Positions 6,874-15,059 are shown, counted from the first letter of the stretch. The stretch: DNA of 23,334 bases from Bacteroides sp. 43_108 (GCA_001915545.1 MNQS01000180.1:1-23334), one strand, 5' to 3'. Notes: generated by a model from the sequence alone, not told the origin. Numbers and translations are program-made.

Positions 6874-7848
6874 ATGGAAGAGAATTTAGATAAGCTATTC
6901 GATTACAGAGCGCTGATTCCGGGAAGTGGACGTTTTGCATCTATAGTGGGCATTGGCGGGGGAGCAGGTCGTGTGGTAGACCAGATGCGGAAATGCTGTC
7001 TGCCAGATGTGCAACTGTATGCGTTTGGCATGAACCGGAAGGAAATGGATGAGTTGTCCTTGTGTGGCAAATACCTGATTGGACAGGAAGGGCTGGGTAG
7101 CGGTAAGGACCGTTTTCTTGCGGAGTATGAGTGTAGTAAGTCTTTCCCTGCAATAGAGAGTGTATTAAGGGGCAGACTTGTGGCGGTGTTTGTGGTATGC
7201 CTTGGTGGAGGAACAGGAGAGGGGTGCATCAGGTCTTTCCTGCAGAAGGCCAGAGAGTTAGGAAACAAGGCAATCATTTTGGTGGCAACGATTCCTCATT
7301 CGTCGGAGGGAGCGGAAAAGCGGAAGAATGCTTTAGGTCTGCTGAAAGCGTTGGAACCGATGGTAGACGCTCTTTATACGGTGGATTATGATGACTCCCG
7401 GTATGCCATGCTTACGGAAGTGTATCAGGAAGCGGACCGGAAGATAATCGAGTTTACGGACTCGCTTTTGGGGATGGTGCTGCGTCGTTGCATGATTACC
7501 TTCGACTTTAATGATTTCAGGACTTTTCTGCGGTTTCCGACTCCTTCTAAACACGTCGACTTTTTTATGCTTGCCGGTAATCTGGATTTCCTGAGGAAGG
7601 AAGTGAAGGACTGGTGGAAGAAGCTGCCGGCGAAATATTCGTCTGCAGATGAGGTGGCGATGGTTGTGTTCTCAATAGAGAATGCGGACTGGTCGGACGA
7701 CAAGGAAACGACGGAGGCGATGGACGTGGTGCACGAATGTTTTTTACAGCTGCCGCCCGACGCGGAGGGTAAATGGGGGATATACCCGGATGAGACGCTT
7801 CCACCGCACCAGTTCAGGTTGCGGGTTTTCACCAAATGCAAGAGATAA
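6874..7848 (+). CDS. Divergent FtsZ/tubulin-like GTPase
   Basis: The 324-residue protein keeps the FtsZ plan in order. It has a T1-like loop SIVGIGGGAGRVVDQM (23-38), an equivalent of the T3 region in GQEGLGSGKDR (70-80), and the tubulin signature VFVVCLGGGTGEG (105-117; FtsZ normally GGGTGTG). These are followed by VATIPHSSEGAEKRKNALG (137-155), a T6-like DYDDSRY (171-177) and a T7-like DFNDFRTF (211-218), where FtsZ has NxDFADV. The acidic residues needed for GTP hydrolysis across a filament interface are therefore retained. The protein ends near residue 324, about where the globular C-terminal domain of FtsZ ends, so the linker and the conserved FtsA/ZipA-binding tail are absent. It is clearly not the housekeeping FtsZ. 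A gene for a 41-residue membrane protein follows by 39 bp. Its role (filament for partitioning, defence, or cell shape) is unknown. Confidence 0.8.
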   Translation: MEENLDKLFDYRALIPGSGRFASIVGIGGGAGRVVDQMRKCCLPDVQLYAFGMNRKEMDELSLCGKYLIGQEGLGSGKDRFLAEYECSKSFPAIESVLRGRLVAVFVVCLGGGTGEGCIRSFLQKARELGNKAIILVATIPHSSEGAEKRKNALGLLKALEPMVDALYTVDYDDSRYAMLTEVYQEADRKIIEFTDSLLGMVLRRCMITFDFNDFRTFLRFPTPSKHVDFFMLAGNLDFLRKEVKDWWKKLPAKYSSADEVAMVVFSIENADWSDDKETTEAMDVVHECFLQLPPDAEGKWGIYPDETLPPHQFRLRVFTKCKR

Positions 7849-7887
7849 TATGGCTTAATGTATAATTGCAGAAAAAGAGGAAAGACA

Positions 7888-8013
7888 ATGAAATCAATTG
7901 ATAAAAAGGAAGTGGTCATCTGGTTGATGACCTTAGTTATCGTTCTTATTATCTGCTGTTTGCTTAGCCTGTGCGGGGGAAACTCGTCGGAGAGGTGGCT
8001 GCGGATTTGGTAA
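7888..8013 (+). CDS. 41-residue single-pass membrane protein
   Basis: ATG 7888 to TAA 8011-8013 encodes a protein with a charged N-terminus (KSIDKKE), one hydrophobic helix (about residues 9-29, VVIWLMTLVIVLIICCLLSL) and a short polar, basic tail (NSSERWLRIW). A purine-rich AGAGGAAAG lies just upstream and can serve as a ribosome-binding site. The gene is 39 bp downstream of the FtsZ-like gene and before a terminator-like hairpin, so it is probably in the same transcript. It could anchor or tune the FtsZ-like protein at the membrane, which itself has no tail for this. That role is inferred from context only. Confidence 0.6.
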   Translation: MKSIDKKEVVIWLMTLVIVLIICCLLSLCGGNSSERWLRIW

Positions 8014-8051
8014 ACATAACGTGATATTTTTATCTTATGTGGAGATTTTTC

Positions 8052-8103
8052 CAACGGGGCCTTGCTGGACAACTGCAACAGGTTGTGCCGCCGGCCCCGG
8101 TTG
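8052..8103. terminator. Probable bidirectional terminator between convergent genes
   Basis: CAACGGGGCC pairs with GGCCCCGGTTG (one bulged G) across a ~30-base loop that itself can pair (CAAC / GTTG). TTTGCTTTATAAA follows. It sits between the plus-strand FtsZ-like operon and the minus-strand lipoprotein gene. Confidence 0.55.
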
Positions 8104-8132
8104 TTTGCTTTATAAAGTCTACAGTGGGCGTA

Positions 8133-9251
8133 TCAGAACTCTTTCGTTTCTTGCGTTTGTTGCAGGATGGTTTTTCCGTTGTGCTGCACTTTCAGGGTAG
8201 CTTTATCGCCCATGGTTACCACATAGCGGTAGCTGCCTTTTGAGAAGAGGAAGGTGTTGTCCTTTTCTACATAGCTGCCGTTCAGTACCAGTTCGGGACT
8301 ATCCGACATCTGCTGTGTGCTTTTCCAGGAAGCGTATCGCATGGTTTCTCCGTCTAGATTGTCGATTCGGATGATGTAATCTTTCGTTCTGAAAAACAGT
8401 TCTAGACGTTGGTAGTGGTGCAACTGGGGATGCAGCCAGAAAGGAGCTCCGGTTTTCTGATAGACGAAATCTGTGCCATTGAAATGGTAGATGTCGTATC
8501 GGTCGGAAATGCAGTTCATGCTGTCTGTGGTGGCTACATACAGGTTTTGTGCTTTTTTGTCGTATTGGAAAAGCCAGTCCCATCCTTCGCCCAGATTGGC
8601 AAGAAAGTACCAGTCAGCAATGCTGTGTTCAAAGCCTATGGTGTCTGAGCGTTTGCCGTGGCGTACGAAGCAAGGGGCGCTGACGAGATTCCCATCTTTT
8701 ATCCGCATAGCCACCAGGGAATTGGCGGAGTAGTTGCTGGATATCCTGAAATAATCGTCGACCATGTACAGCTTGCTGCCGTTTGTACAGGGATAGGTAT
8801 AGATGGTGTCGATGTAGCTGCCGAAATCGATTTCATCGTGCTCGCCGTCGGGATGCAGCAGCATGTCGAGCGACTGATGGACAGCTTTTATTTCTGTTCC
8901 GCTTCTGTACTGGATGAGGTTGCCCCAGCAGATCATGGTTCCTCCTTCGCCCGTATTCCATGAATAGATGCGTAGACATTTGTCGTCTGAAGTGGCGATG
9001 GTGACATATTCCTTTTCAATGCTTTGAGTGAAAGGATGGGAGAAAGTGGCGGTGTCGGTGAGTACCCAATTAATCAGACCTTCGTGGGAGGGAGTGTAAA
9101 AATTCTCGAAGGCTTCTTCTTCTGATTTCGGCTGAGAATCTTCCAGCATTTTCAGTTCTTTCTTTTCCATCTGGGTAGTATGTGACGACTGGCACGCATA
9201 GAGTGTTACCAAAGAACACAGCGACAGATACAGTAATGAATAAGCTTTCAT
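8133..9251 (-). CDS. Lipoprotein of unknown function
   Basis: The start is placed at MKAYSLLYLSLCSLVTLYACQSS because this gives a proper lipoprotein signal peptide with the lipobox LYAC (Cys at residue 20). The longer open frame adds 26 polar residues and would run into the glycerate kinase gene. The resulting protein has 372 residues. The mature part is rich in aromatic residues and beta-strand-like stretches with repeated D/N-G turns, compatible with a beta-rich envelope protein. I recognise no catalytic motif or named domain. The glycerate kinase gene ends 41 bp upstream, and a TATCTTTA sequence in that gap could be a separate promoter. Confidence 0.75.
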   Translation of the reverse strand: MKAYSLLYLSLCSLVTLYACQSSHTTQMEKKELKMLEDSQPKSEEEAFENFYTPSHEGLINWVLTDTATFSHPFTQSIEKEYVTIATSDDKCLRIYSWNTGEGGTMICWGNLIQYRSGTEIKAVHQSLDMLLHPDGEHDEIDFGSYIDTIYTYPCTNGSKLYMVDDYFRISSNYSANSLVAMRIKDGNLVSAPCFVRHGKRSDTIGFEHSIADWYFLANLGEGWDWLFQYDKKAQNLYVATTDSMNCISDRYDIYHFNGTDFVYQKTGAPFWLHPQLHHYQRLELFFRTKDYIIRIDNLDGETMRYASWKSTQQMSDSPELVLNGSYVEKDNTFLFSKGSYRYVVTMGDKATLKVQHNGKTILQQTQETKEF

Positions 9252-9292
9252 GTTTTTAGGAATTTGGATGTGTGTATTTCGGGATAAAGATA

Positions 9293-10378
9293 CTACTTTT
9301 TCAGTTGATTCCATACGGTTTCTACCCACCGATGGATATTTTCCCGGGCGACTTCCGGACGGATGGCTTCTGCAAGGGGCATACCGTCGGGGGTAAGGCT
9401 GTCCACCCGACTGAACCCGGCATTCACCAGGGATTCGGTATCGCTGGTTTTTCCGGCTACCAGCCAGACGGGGACATGATGTGCCTGTGCCCGCCGCATC
9501 ACCCGCTCGGGAAGCTTGCCCATGAGTGTCTGACGGTCGGCATGTCCTTCGCCGGTAATGACGAGGTCGGTATGTGTCAGGAGGGTGTCGAATTCACAGA
9601 GGTCGAGCAGGAGGTCGGCACCCGATTGGGTGGTAGCCTGAAGGTATTGCAGGAAGGCGTATCCCAGTCCGCCGGCAGCTCCGGCACCAGGTTGGAAGGA
9701 TGCGTCTCTGCCCATGCGTCGGGCGGATTCTTCGGCAAACTGACGGGCGCGGCGGTCCAGTTCTTCCACCATCTCGGGAGTGGCTCCCTTCTGTGGGGAA
9801 AAGATGTGAGCAGCACCTTCAGGTCCGTAGAGCGGATTGCGTACATCGCTGGCTAGTATGAAGTGACAGTCGGAAAGGGGACCGTTTAACACGTCTTCTA
9901 TCGTGCCGCCGGGAGCCAGGGACTCAGTGAGGCCCTGAAGCATGCCTTTTCCGGCATCGCTCGTACCGCTTCCGCCCAGTCCGATGAGGAAGCGCCGGCA
10001 TCCGCGCTGTACGGCGTGTGCCACGAGTTCGCCTACACCGTAGGTGGTGGCCACTAACGGGTTGCGTTCCTCGGCAGACAGGTACGTCAGTCCGCAGGCT
10101 TGTGCAGTTTCAATGACGGCGGTTCCGTCGGGAGCAATGCCGTAGCAAGCGGTGACGGGGCGCATCAGCGGGTCATGTACTTTCGCTTGGAGAAGTTGTC
10201 CGTGGAGGGCAGTGATAAAGGCCGGAAGCATCCCTTCGCCTCCGTCGGACATGGGGAGGGAACGGACTTCTGCCCCGCGGGCGGTGAGGGCCTGCGAGAA
10301 GGCGGCTTCTACTTCTTCGGAAGAAAGGCAGCCTTTAAAGGAATCGATGGCGAGCAGGATTTTTTTCATGGGTGTCAT
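9293..10378 (-). CDS. glxK: Glycerate kinase (glycerate 2-kinase type)
   Basis: The protein (361 residues) matches the GarK/GlxK family along its whole length: KKILLAIDSFKGCLSSEEVEAAF at the start, then PMSDGGEGML, VIETAQACGL, IGLGGSGTSDAGKGML, GAAGGLGYAFLQ and VITGEGHADRQTLMGK. These enzymes phosphorylate D-glycerate with ATP and feed it into glycolysis. The ATG at 10378 overlaps the stop codon of the exonuclease gene as ATGA, which favours it by translational coupling; an internal ATG three codons later (10369, MKKILLA) is the common start in the family and is also possible. A longer open frame to 10519 exists but overlaps the exonuclease gene heavily and is rejected. Confidence 0.9.
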   Translation of the reverse strand: MTPMKKILLAIDSFKGCLSSEEVEAAFSQALTARGAEVRSLPMSDGGEGMLPAFITALHGQLLQAKVHDPLMRPVTACYGIAPDGTAVIETAQACGLTYLSAEERNPLVATTYGVGELVAHAVQRGCRRFLIGLGGSGTSDAGKGMLQGLTESLAPGGTIEDVLNGPLSDCHFILASDVRNPLYGPEGAAHIFSPQKGATPEMVEELDRRARQFAEESARRMGRDASFQPGAGAAGGLGYAFLQYLQATTQSGADLLLDLCEFDTLLTHTDLVITGEGHADRQTLMGKLPERVMRRAQAHHVPVWLVAGKTSDTESLVNAGFSRVDSLTPDGMPLAEAIRPEVARENIHRWVETVWNQLKK

Positions 10379-10866
10379 AATATTTCTCTGGCTATCCACG
10401 CGCAGGCTTCGGCATCGGCCAGTGCGTGGTGATGGTTTTCCAGACGGTATCCGCAGGCAGCGGCCACGGTGTGCAACTGGTGGTTGGGGAGCTCCGGAAA
10501 TACTCTGCGTGCCACGCATAGGGTGTCATAAAACTCATAGTCGGGATAGTCCATCTGATAGACGCGGAAGACGGCTTTCAGGCAACTCTCATCGAAGGGA
10601 CGGTTGTGTGCCACGAGCGGCAGGCCCTCAATCAGTGGCTCAATCTGTGCCCATACGGCAGGAAATACCGGTGCATCTTCGGTATCTTCGCGGGTAAGTC
10701 CGTGTACCTGTGAGCACCAGTATGTGTAATAATTCGGTTCCGGATTGATGAGGGAATAAAAGGTATCGGCTATCTCGCCGTCGCGCACCACGACCACGCC
10801 CACCGAGCATACGGATGAGCGCTGGTTGTTGGCGGTCTCAAAATCTATTGCGGCAAAGTCTCTCAT
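10375..10866 (-). CDS. DEDDh 3'-5' exonuclease (DnaQ/PolC type)
   Basis: The 163-residue protein shows all three exonuclease motifs. Exo I is AAIDFETAN with D8 and E10. Exo II is LVAHNRPFDESCL with D92. Exo III is HHALADAEACA with H146 and D151. The spacing and the single-domain size fit a free-standing DnaQ-like exonuclease of the DEDDh family, which removes nucleotides from 3' ends of DNA or RNA using two metal ions. The gene lies 22 bp after the EamA permease gene and overlaps the glycerate kinase start by 4 bp, so the three minus-strand genes form an operon. The functional link between them is not obvious. Confidence 0.9.
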   Translation of the reverse strand: MRDFAAIDFETANNQRSSVCSVGVVVVRDGEIADTFYSLINPEPNYYTYWCSQVHGLTREDTEDAPVFPAVWAQIEPLIEGLPLVAHNRPFDESCLKAVFRVYQMDYPDYEFYDTLCVARRVFPELPNHQLHTVAAACGYRLENHHHALADAEACAWIAREIL

Positions 10867-10888
10867 GTCTTTACTTGCTCTATATACG

Positions 10889-11779
10889 TTATCGCTTGGT
10901 CACGGTAATCATGAACGTGACGGCTACCATGGCAATGGAAATGCCGACAATGATGTTGGTGGTCAGCGGTTCGCCAAACATCAGTGTGCCGACAATGATG
11001 GCGGTGATGGGTTCGAATACGCCGAGTACAGAAGCCTTGGTGGCCCCGATGTTACGGGAGGCAATGGCGAGGGTGGCTGTAGAAACGATGGTTGGCAGCA
11101 GGGCAAGTCCCACAAGGTTAAGCCAGTCTGTTCCGGTATTGATTCCGGCGGTTATCGCGGTGTCGGAACTGAGGATTTTTCCGATAAAGACAATCGCTCC
11201 TACCATGAGTGCATAGAAGGTGAGGAGGGAGTTGGATATGCCGGCAATGGCCTTGCTGCGGTTGATGATGACGATGAAGAGTGCATACACCAGTGCCGAG
11301 GCGATGGAGAGCAGCACACCAATGGGGTTGATGGTTTGTGAACCGTCACTTTGTGTCATGATGAGCACACCTCCGAAGGTGGCGGCAATGGCAAGCCATA
11401 CCGGCCATGAGGGAACGACTTTCAGGAACACCATGATAATGGCCACGAGGACGGGGTAAAGGAATACCAGCGTAGTAGCTAGTCCGGAAGCGATGTATTC
11501 GTATGCATCGAAAAGAAAAATGCTGCTGGAGGTGTAAAGCAGTCCGAGGACGAACAATACGCCGATTTGCTTTCCTGAAACCCGGAAACTCTGTTTGCGG
11601 AGCAGCAGGAACAGGCCTAAGAGCAGCACTGCGAAAGCGTAGCGGAAGAAAAGTATGGACTCTGTGGCGGCACCGTTCTTCATCAGCGGCATCGCAAATA
11701 AGGGATTCAATCCGTAGGTAATACCGGTGATAATTCCTGCCGGATAGCCTATAATGGCATTTTTGCTTAGTTTTTTCAT
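10889..11779 (-). CDS. EamA/DMT-family permease
   Basis: The 296-residue protein has about ten hydrophobic segments arranged as two EamA repeats, the standard drug/metabolite transporter layout. The first repeat ends near LVFLYPVLVAIIMVFLKVVPSWPVWLAIAA, and the second near VLGVFEPITAIIVGTLMFGEPLT; the E/P motif before the last helices is typical. It would export or import small metabolites across the inner membrane; the substrate cannot be told from sequence. The start ATG gives a short basic N-terminus (KKLSKN) before the first helix. It is the first gene of the minus-strand operon with the exonuclease and glycerate kinase. Confidence 0.88.
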   Translation of the reverse strand: MKKLSKNAIIGYPAGIITGITYGLNPLFAMPLMKNGAATESILFFRYAFAVLLLGLFLLLRKQSFRVSGKQIGVLFVLGLLYTSSSIFLFDAYEYIASGLATTLVFLYPVLVAIIMVFLKVVPSWPVWLAIAATFGGVLIMTQSDGSQTINPIGVLLSIASALVYALFIVIINRSKAIAGISNSLLTFYALMVGAIVFIGKILSSDTAITAGINTGTDWLNLVGLALLPTIVSTATLAIASRNIGATKASVLGVFEPITAIIVGTLMFGEPLTTNIIVGISIAMVAVTFMITVTKR

Positions 11780-11811
11780 GTGCAGATAGATGTAATTGTG
11801 TAATCGGGGTG

Positions 11812-11819
11812 CAAAATTA
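11812..11819 (-). promoter_or_regulatory. -7 promoter element for the EamA operon
   Basis: On the minus strand this reads TAATTTTG followed by C, a close TAnnTTTG match, 32 bp before the ATG. No clear -33 element is seen. Confidence 0.5.
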
Positions 11820-11871
11820 ATTATTAAATGACAAACCTGCGCTTGTGGCGGGGGAGATTCTTCCCGTGTGC

Positions 11872-12606
11872 CTACTTTCTGTAAATATATCTTGCCAGTC
11901 CGTAGATGTATCTCCGGAATCCCGGACGGTACTTAAGCAGACGGTCGAACCATTTCAGGTGGTGGCTGGCAATACGTACGGCCCATCCTACATAATACAT
12001 GGCAAACAGCGTACCTACTCCGATAATGTGCCATTGCCATTTTCCGAAGAAGATGTAGCAGAAGACGATGCCGAGAAGCACCAGTGAAACGTCTACCACA
12101 ATCTTGACTTTCGGAAATTCTATGCCCGTCACCTTGCTGATGGCGACGGGAAAGCCTTCTCCAGGCATGGTCACGCTGCCGCATCTTACCTCCAGTGCAA
12201 TGCCTGCTGCCAGGATAGTGCATCCGGCCAGTTGGGCCACGGCTTTCTCCCATATAGCTTCGGGTTGCAGCCATGAAAGAAGGTAGAGGTTCAGGTCGAT
12301 TAACATGCCGAATACAAACCCTACGAGCAACTGGAACAGTTGAACCGGGTCAAAGTGCCGGCGGAGTACTCCCACTTGCCCCACTACCAGCAGGGCATTC
12401 ATGATGAAGGTGTATTGCCCGATGGTCAGTGACGGTGTCAGTCCGCCGGTTCCCGCATCGTGAAACACATAGGGCAATACACTGATGACGCTTGCTCCCA
12501 GCATGCTCTTTACGCAGGCGGCAATTCCCAGTGTCATGACATACAAGGCAACGAAGAGCAGTAAGTGTTGCCAGGCAAAAGATATGATTTTTTCTTTTCT
12601 CGTCAT
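11872..12606 (-). CDS. YczE/YitT-like integral membrane protein (DUF6198-like)
   Basis: The 244-residue protein has five or more hydrophobic helices. It opens with LLLFVALYVMTLGIAACVKSMLGASVISVLPYVF and has a conserved-looking middle (FQLLVGFVFGMLIDLNLYLL) and a loop PGEGFPVAISKVTGIEFPKVKIVVDVSLV. This pattern fits the YczE/YyaS/YitT group of bacterial membrane proteins, which are probably transporters or transport-linked but have no firmly known substrate. The C-terminus is basic and cytoplasmic (RYRP...YIYRK type). The gene sits between the EamA gene and thioredoxin with short gaps on the same strand; cotranscription with thioredoxin is possible (42-bp gap). Confidence 0.8.
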   Translation of the reverse strand: MTRKEKIISFAWQHLLLFVALYVMTLGIAACVKSMLGASVISVLPYVFHDAGTGGLTPSLTIGQYTFIMNALLVVGQVGVLRRHFDPVQLFQLLVGFVFGMLIDLNLYLLSWLQPEAIWEKAVAQLAGCTILAAGIALEVRCGSVTMPGEGFPVAISKVTGIEFPKVKIVVDVSLVLLGIVFCYIFFGKWQWHIIGVGTLFAMYYVGWAVRIASHHLKWFDRLLKYRPGFRRYIYGLARYIYRK

Positions 12607-12648
12607 TTTTTATTGTACTTTGTGCGATGTTGTTTTTCGTGCGGATTA

Positions 12649-12948
12649 TTATCTCAGAAACGGATCAATCGTACTGAGCAGCTCGGCCTTCTGCATCACG
12701 CCGCTGGTTCTCCAGAGCACTTCCCCGTTGCGGAACAGCATGAGGGTGGGGACGGACTGAATCTGGTATTTCTGAGACAATTCGCTGTGTGTGTCCACAT
12801 CAATCTTGATGATACGGATGCGGTCGCCCAGCACGTCTTTCACCTGTTTCAGAATCGGGTGCATCATTTTACAAGGTTGACACCAGGTGGCGAAGAAGTC
12901 CACCAATACAAGCTGATTGCCTGTTACTACGTCATAAAAAGTTTCCAT
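12649..12948 (-). CDS. trxA: Thioredoxin
   Basis: The 99-residue protein has the thioredoxin active site WCQPC at residues 22-26, where standard thioredoxin has WCGPC, and the cis-proline loop SVPTLMLF. The length and the order (VDFFATWC...KIDVDTHSELSQKYQIQSVPT) match a cytoplasmic single-domain thioredoxin; there is no signal peptide. It reduces protein disulfides using electrons from thioredoxin reductase. The Gly-to-Gln change in the active site is seen in some family members and may shift redox potential. A TAnnTTTG-type element lies about 90 bp upstream on the minus strand. Confidence 0.92.
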   Translation of the reverse strand: METFYDVVTGNQLVLVDFFATWCQPCKMMHPILKQVKDVLGDRIRIIKIDVDTHSELSQKYQIQSVPTLMLFRNGEVLWRTSGVMQKAELLSTIDPFLR

Positions 12949-13037
12949 TGCTTTTGTTTTTAAGTGGTTCTATATAAACAAGGCTACCTCCCGAAAGAAA
13001 TAGCCCGGTGTGTGGTCAATACGTTTAAAATGCGGTG

Positions 13038-13045
13038 CAAATGTA
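13038..13045 (-). promoter_or_regulatory. -7 promoter element for thioredoxin
   Basis: The minus strand reads TACATTTG followed by C, a good TAnnTTTG match, about 90 bp upstream of the thioredoxin ATG at 12948. Confidence 0.45.
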
Positions 13046-13091
13046 CGAAAAGCCGATTAATGGTGAACATGAAATAGTAAAGAAAAATCTG

Positions 13092-13099
13092 TATCTTTG
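13092..13099 (+). promoter_or_regulatory. -7 promoter element for the AEC transporter gene
   Basis: TATCTTTG followed by C is a textbook TAnnTTTG element, 28 bp before the ATG at 13128. With the minus-strand element at 13038-13045 it makes a divergent promoter pair. Confidence 0.6.
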
Positions 13100-13127
13100 C
13101 ACGACTTTTTTAAGGTAAGAAGAAACA

Positions 13128-14036
13128 ATGGATGCAATCGTTACACAGATGATTATCCTGTTTATTCTGGTAATCATCGGCTATTATCTGAGTAAGAAGA
13201 AAATGATGGATGCGGATTTCGACCGCAAACTTTCGGGACTGGTTATCAACGTGACGTGTCCCAGTCTGATACTTTCGTCGGTGATGGGCGATACGCTTCC
13301 CGACAAGAAGCTGATTCTGCCTTTGCTCGTGGTGGGTTTTGCTACCTACGTGGTGCTTATCGGGTTAGCCTTTCTGCTTCCGCGCTATTTGCCCGTCAAG
13401 CTGTCCGACCGCGGTATTTACAGCTTCATGCTGGCGTTCGGCAATGTGGGTTTCATCGGTTATCCCATTGTGGCTTCCATTTTCGGAGCCAGTGCGGTGT
13501 TCTATGCCAGCATTCTTAATTTCCCCAGCACGTTGCTGATTTTTGTGTTCGGTACCCTGTTTATTTCAGGCGGTCAGGGAAAGATGCGTTTTGACTGGCG
13601 TACTCTCTACTGTCCGGCCATGATTGCGTCGTACCTCTCCATTCTGATTGTCGTGACCGGATGGGTACCTCCCCGTGTCATCAGTACCCCGTTTGTCCTG
13701 TTGGGAAATGTCACCGTGCCTGCTGCACTGCTCATCATCGGCTCGTCCATTGCCCGTGTACCTATTCGCCGGATGTTTGGCAATACGGCCATCTACCTGA
13801 TGTCAGCCTTGCGTCTGATGCTGGTTCCACTCCTTATCCTGTATCTCTTGCGCCTTTGCCGGGTGGACGAAACCATTGCCAATATCAATGTCGTGTTGGC
13901 GGCCATGCCCGTAGCTTCGTACGGCACCCTGTTCTGTATTCAGTATCAGAAAGGGGAGGTCATCATGGCAGAAGGAACCTTCCTCACCACCTTGCTTTCC
14001 GTGCTGAGCATTCCGTTGCTGACGATGTTTCTGTAG
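13128..14036 (+). CDS. AEC-family (auxin efflux carrier) transporter
   Basis: The 302-residue membrane protein has about ten hydrophobic segments in the AEC/BART layout. The first helix IILFILVIIGYYLSKKKM is followed by the short loop LSGLVINVTCPSLILSSV, and a characteristic mid segment FMLAFGNVGFIGYPIVASIFG. A matching second-half motif is ALLIIGSSIARVPI. Such transporters move organic anions, for example malate or malonate; the substrate here is unknown. The gene is read from a strong -7 element and ends 2 bp before the convergent AlkZ-like gene, leaving no room for a separate terminator. Confidence 0.88.
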   Translation: MDAIVTQMIILFILVIIGYYLSKKKMMDADFDRKLSGLVINVTCPSLILSSVMGDTLPDKKLILPLLVVGFATYVVLIGLAFLLPRYLPVKLSDRGIYSFMLAFGNVGFIGYPIVASIFGASAVFYASILNFPSTLLIFVFGTLFISGGQGKMRFDWRTLYCPAMIASYLSILIVVTGWVPPRVISTPFVLLGNVTVPAALLIIGSSIARVPIRRMFGNTAIYLMSALRLMLVPLLILYLLRLCRVDETIANINVVLAAMPVASYGTLFCIQYQKGEVIMAEGTFLTTLLSVLSIPLLTMFL

Positions 14037-14038
14037 AC

Positions 14039-14707
14039 TTATTTCAGCAGGGCTGCATACGTCTTTTCGGACTCATGCGGTAGTATCTTCCGGAACTGGG
14101 TGAGCATCCGTTCGCGTGATTCCTGCGGACTGCGGTCGGGATGGCAGGCCTCCCGTCCAAAGAGACGTTCGGGCGTGGTGAGCAGTGACCAGCCCCAGCC
14201 ATATTCCCTTCCGTGGCGGTCGAGGGGATAGATAAAATCCTCCGTCACAATGTAGCCGCCCATTTCCAGTCGGGTGAGATAGGCATCGAAGCGGCTCCGC
14301 ATTTTCGGTCCGGTAAATCCGCATGCCGCACGCAGTTCCCGTGTAATCAGGCTACCCTCACATCTTAGTGCGTCGAGGATGGTTTCTTCAATGCTTCCCG
14401 CCTCCGGATAAGGAAACAGACTCCGCCGGTAATTGCAGAAGTCGGGCCACCACTCGCAGCTGATGAATGCGGCTTTGTCTTTGAAGAACTTACCGTATGC
14501 GCAACCGCTTTCTTGCAGGATGGCACCTTTCCATTCCCAAAGCGGCCATTCCCATCCGCCGTCGGGCAAACGGGTGTACTGACAGTCTTCGTCCGTGACT
14601 TCTTCGGCTGACCATCCGGCAATGCCCATGCTTAGCAAGGGAAGGAAACCCGTTTCATTGATGTAGTCAATAAGTTCGGGGCAGGAGTGTAGGGGTTTTT
14701 GTTTCAT
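14039..14707 (-). CDS. AlkZ-related (winged-helix glycosylase-like) protein
   Basis: The start is placed at MKQKPLHSCPELIDYINETG; the longer frame adds 12 residues that run into the promoter region of the divergent gene. The 222-residue protein is rich in tryptophan (GGWEWPLWEWKG, CEWWPDFCNYRRS) and ends in a helical region with a likely winged helix (TILDALRCEGSLITRELRAACGFTG...FDAYLTRLEMGGYIV). I recall similar Bacteroides proteins being called AlkZ-related, after the AlkZ/YcaQ DNA glycosylases. The AlkZ catalytic QxQ motif is not evident, so glycosylase activity is doubtful. Convergent with the AEC gene. Confidence 0.65.
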   Translation of the reverse strand: MKQKPLHSCPELIDYINETGFLPLLSMGIAGWSAEEVTDEDCQYTRLPDGGWEWPLWEWKGAILQESGCAYGKFFKDKAAFISCEWWPDFCNYRRSLFPYPEAGSIEETILDALRCEGSLITRELRAACGFTGPKMRSRFDAYLTRLEMGGYIVTEDFIYPLDRHGREYGWGWSLLTTPERLFGREACHPDRSPQESRERMLTQFRKILPHESEKTYAALLK

Positions 14708-14749
14708 GGCTACGGTAATTTTTCCTTGTAAGATAATGAACAAAACTGA

Positions 14750-14757
14750 TATATTTG
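14750..14757 (+). promoter_or_regulatory. Promoter of the cysteine-rich small protein gene
   Basis: TATATTTG followed by C matches TAnnTTTG, with a TTG at 14726-14728 (21-bp spacer) as the -33 element. The ATG follows at 14788. Confidence 0.6.
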
Positions 14758-14787
14758 CGTATTATTGTATGAAGCAAAACAGAATTT

Positions 14788-14994
14788 ATGACACCTCCTC
14801 CAACTGAACAATCCACCCAGGAAGCTCGCCGGGCGTATGTGCTCGATGCCTGGAAGTGCCTGCACGATTGTGAATCGTGCGGCAAGTGCCGCATCCTGAA
14901 AGGTAAGGATGCGGAAACTTTGTATGCCGACTACATTGAAGGCAAGCGTAGCTACATGGATGTGACGCTGGAAGTCCGGAACAAGAGTTATTGA
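14788..14994 (+). CDS. Small cysteine-motif protein of unknown function
   Basis: The 68-residue protein has a compact cluster C24-x3-C28-x2-C31-x2-C34 within AWKCLHDCESCGKCRILKG, likely to bind zinc or an iron-sulfur cluster. The rest is charged and probably helical. It has its own good promoter, which supports it as a real gene despite the size. It is divergent from the AlkZ-like gene and convergent with the flavoprotein gene. I do not recognise a named family. Confidence 0.65.
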   Translation: MTPPPTEQSTQEARRAYVLDAWKCLHDCESCGKCRILKGKDAETLYADYIEGKRSYMDVTLEVRNKSY

Positions 14995-15000
14995 ATTTCC

Positions 15001-15048
15001 CCGGAGGTGGTGATATCCTATTAATCACTTTGTCCGGCGCAGTTTTTT
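15001..15048. terminator. Probable terminator between convergent genes
   Basis: CCGGA pairs with TCCGG (15001-15037), with an inner GTGAT/ATCAC stem, followed by a run of six T on the plus strand at 15043-15048. It lies 7 bp after the cysteine-motif protein gene and just beyond the end of the convergent flavoprotein gene. Confidence 0.5.
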
Positions 15049-15059
15049 CTGAAATCTTA

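Noticed and set aside
6874..7848. Housekeeping ftsZ
   Set aside because: The tail is missing, the signature loops diverge from bacterial FtsZ, and no division-cluster genes are nearby.
9293..10519. 408-residue version of glycerate kinase
   Set aside because: The extra 47 residues overlap the exonuclease gene in another frame and do not resemble the family's start.
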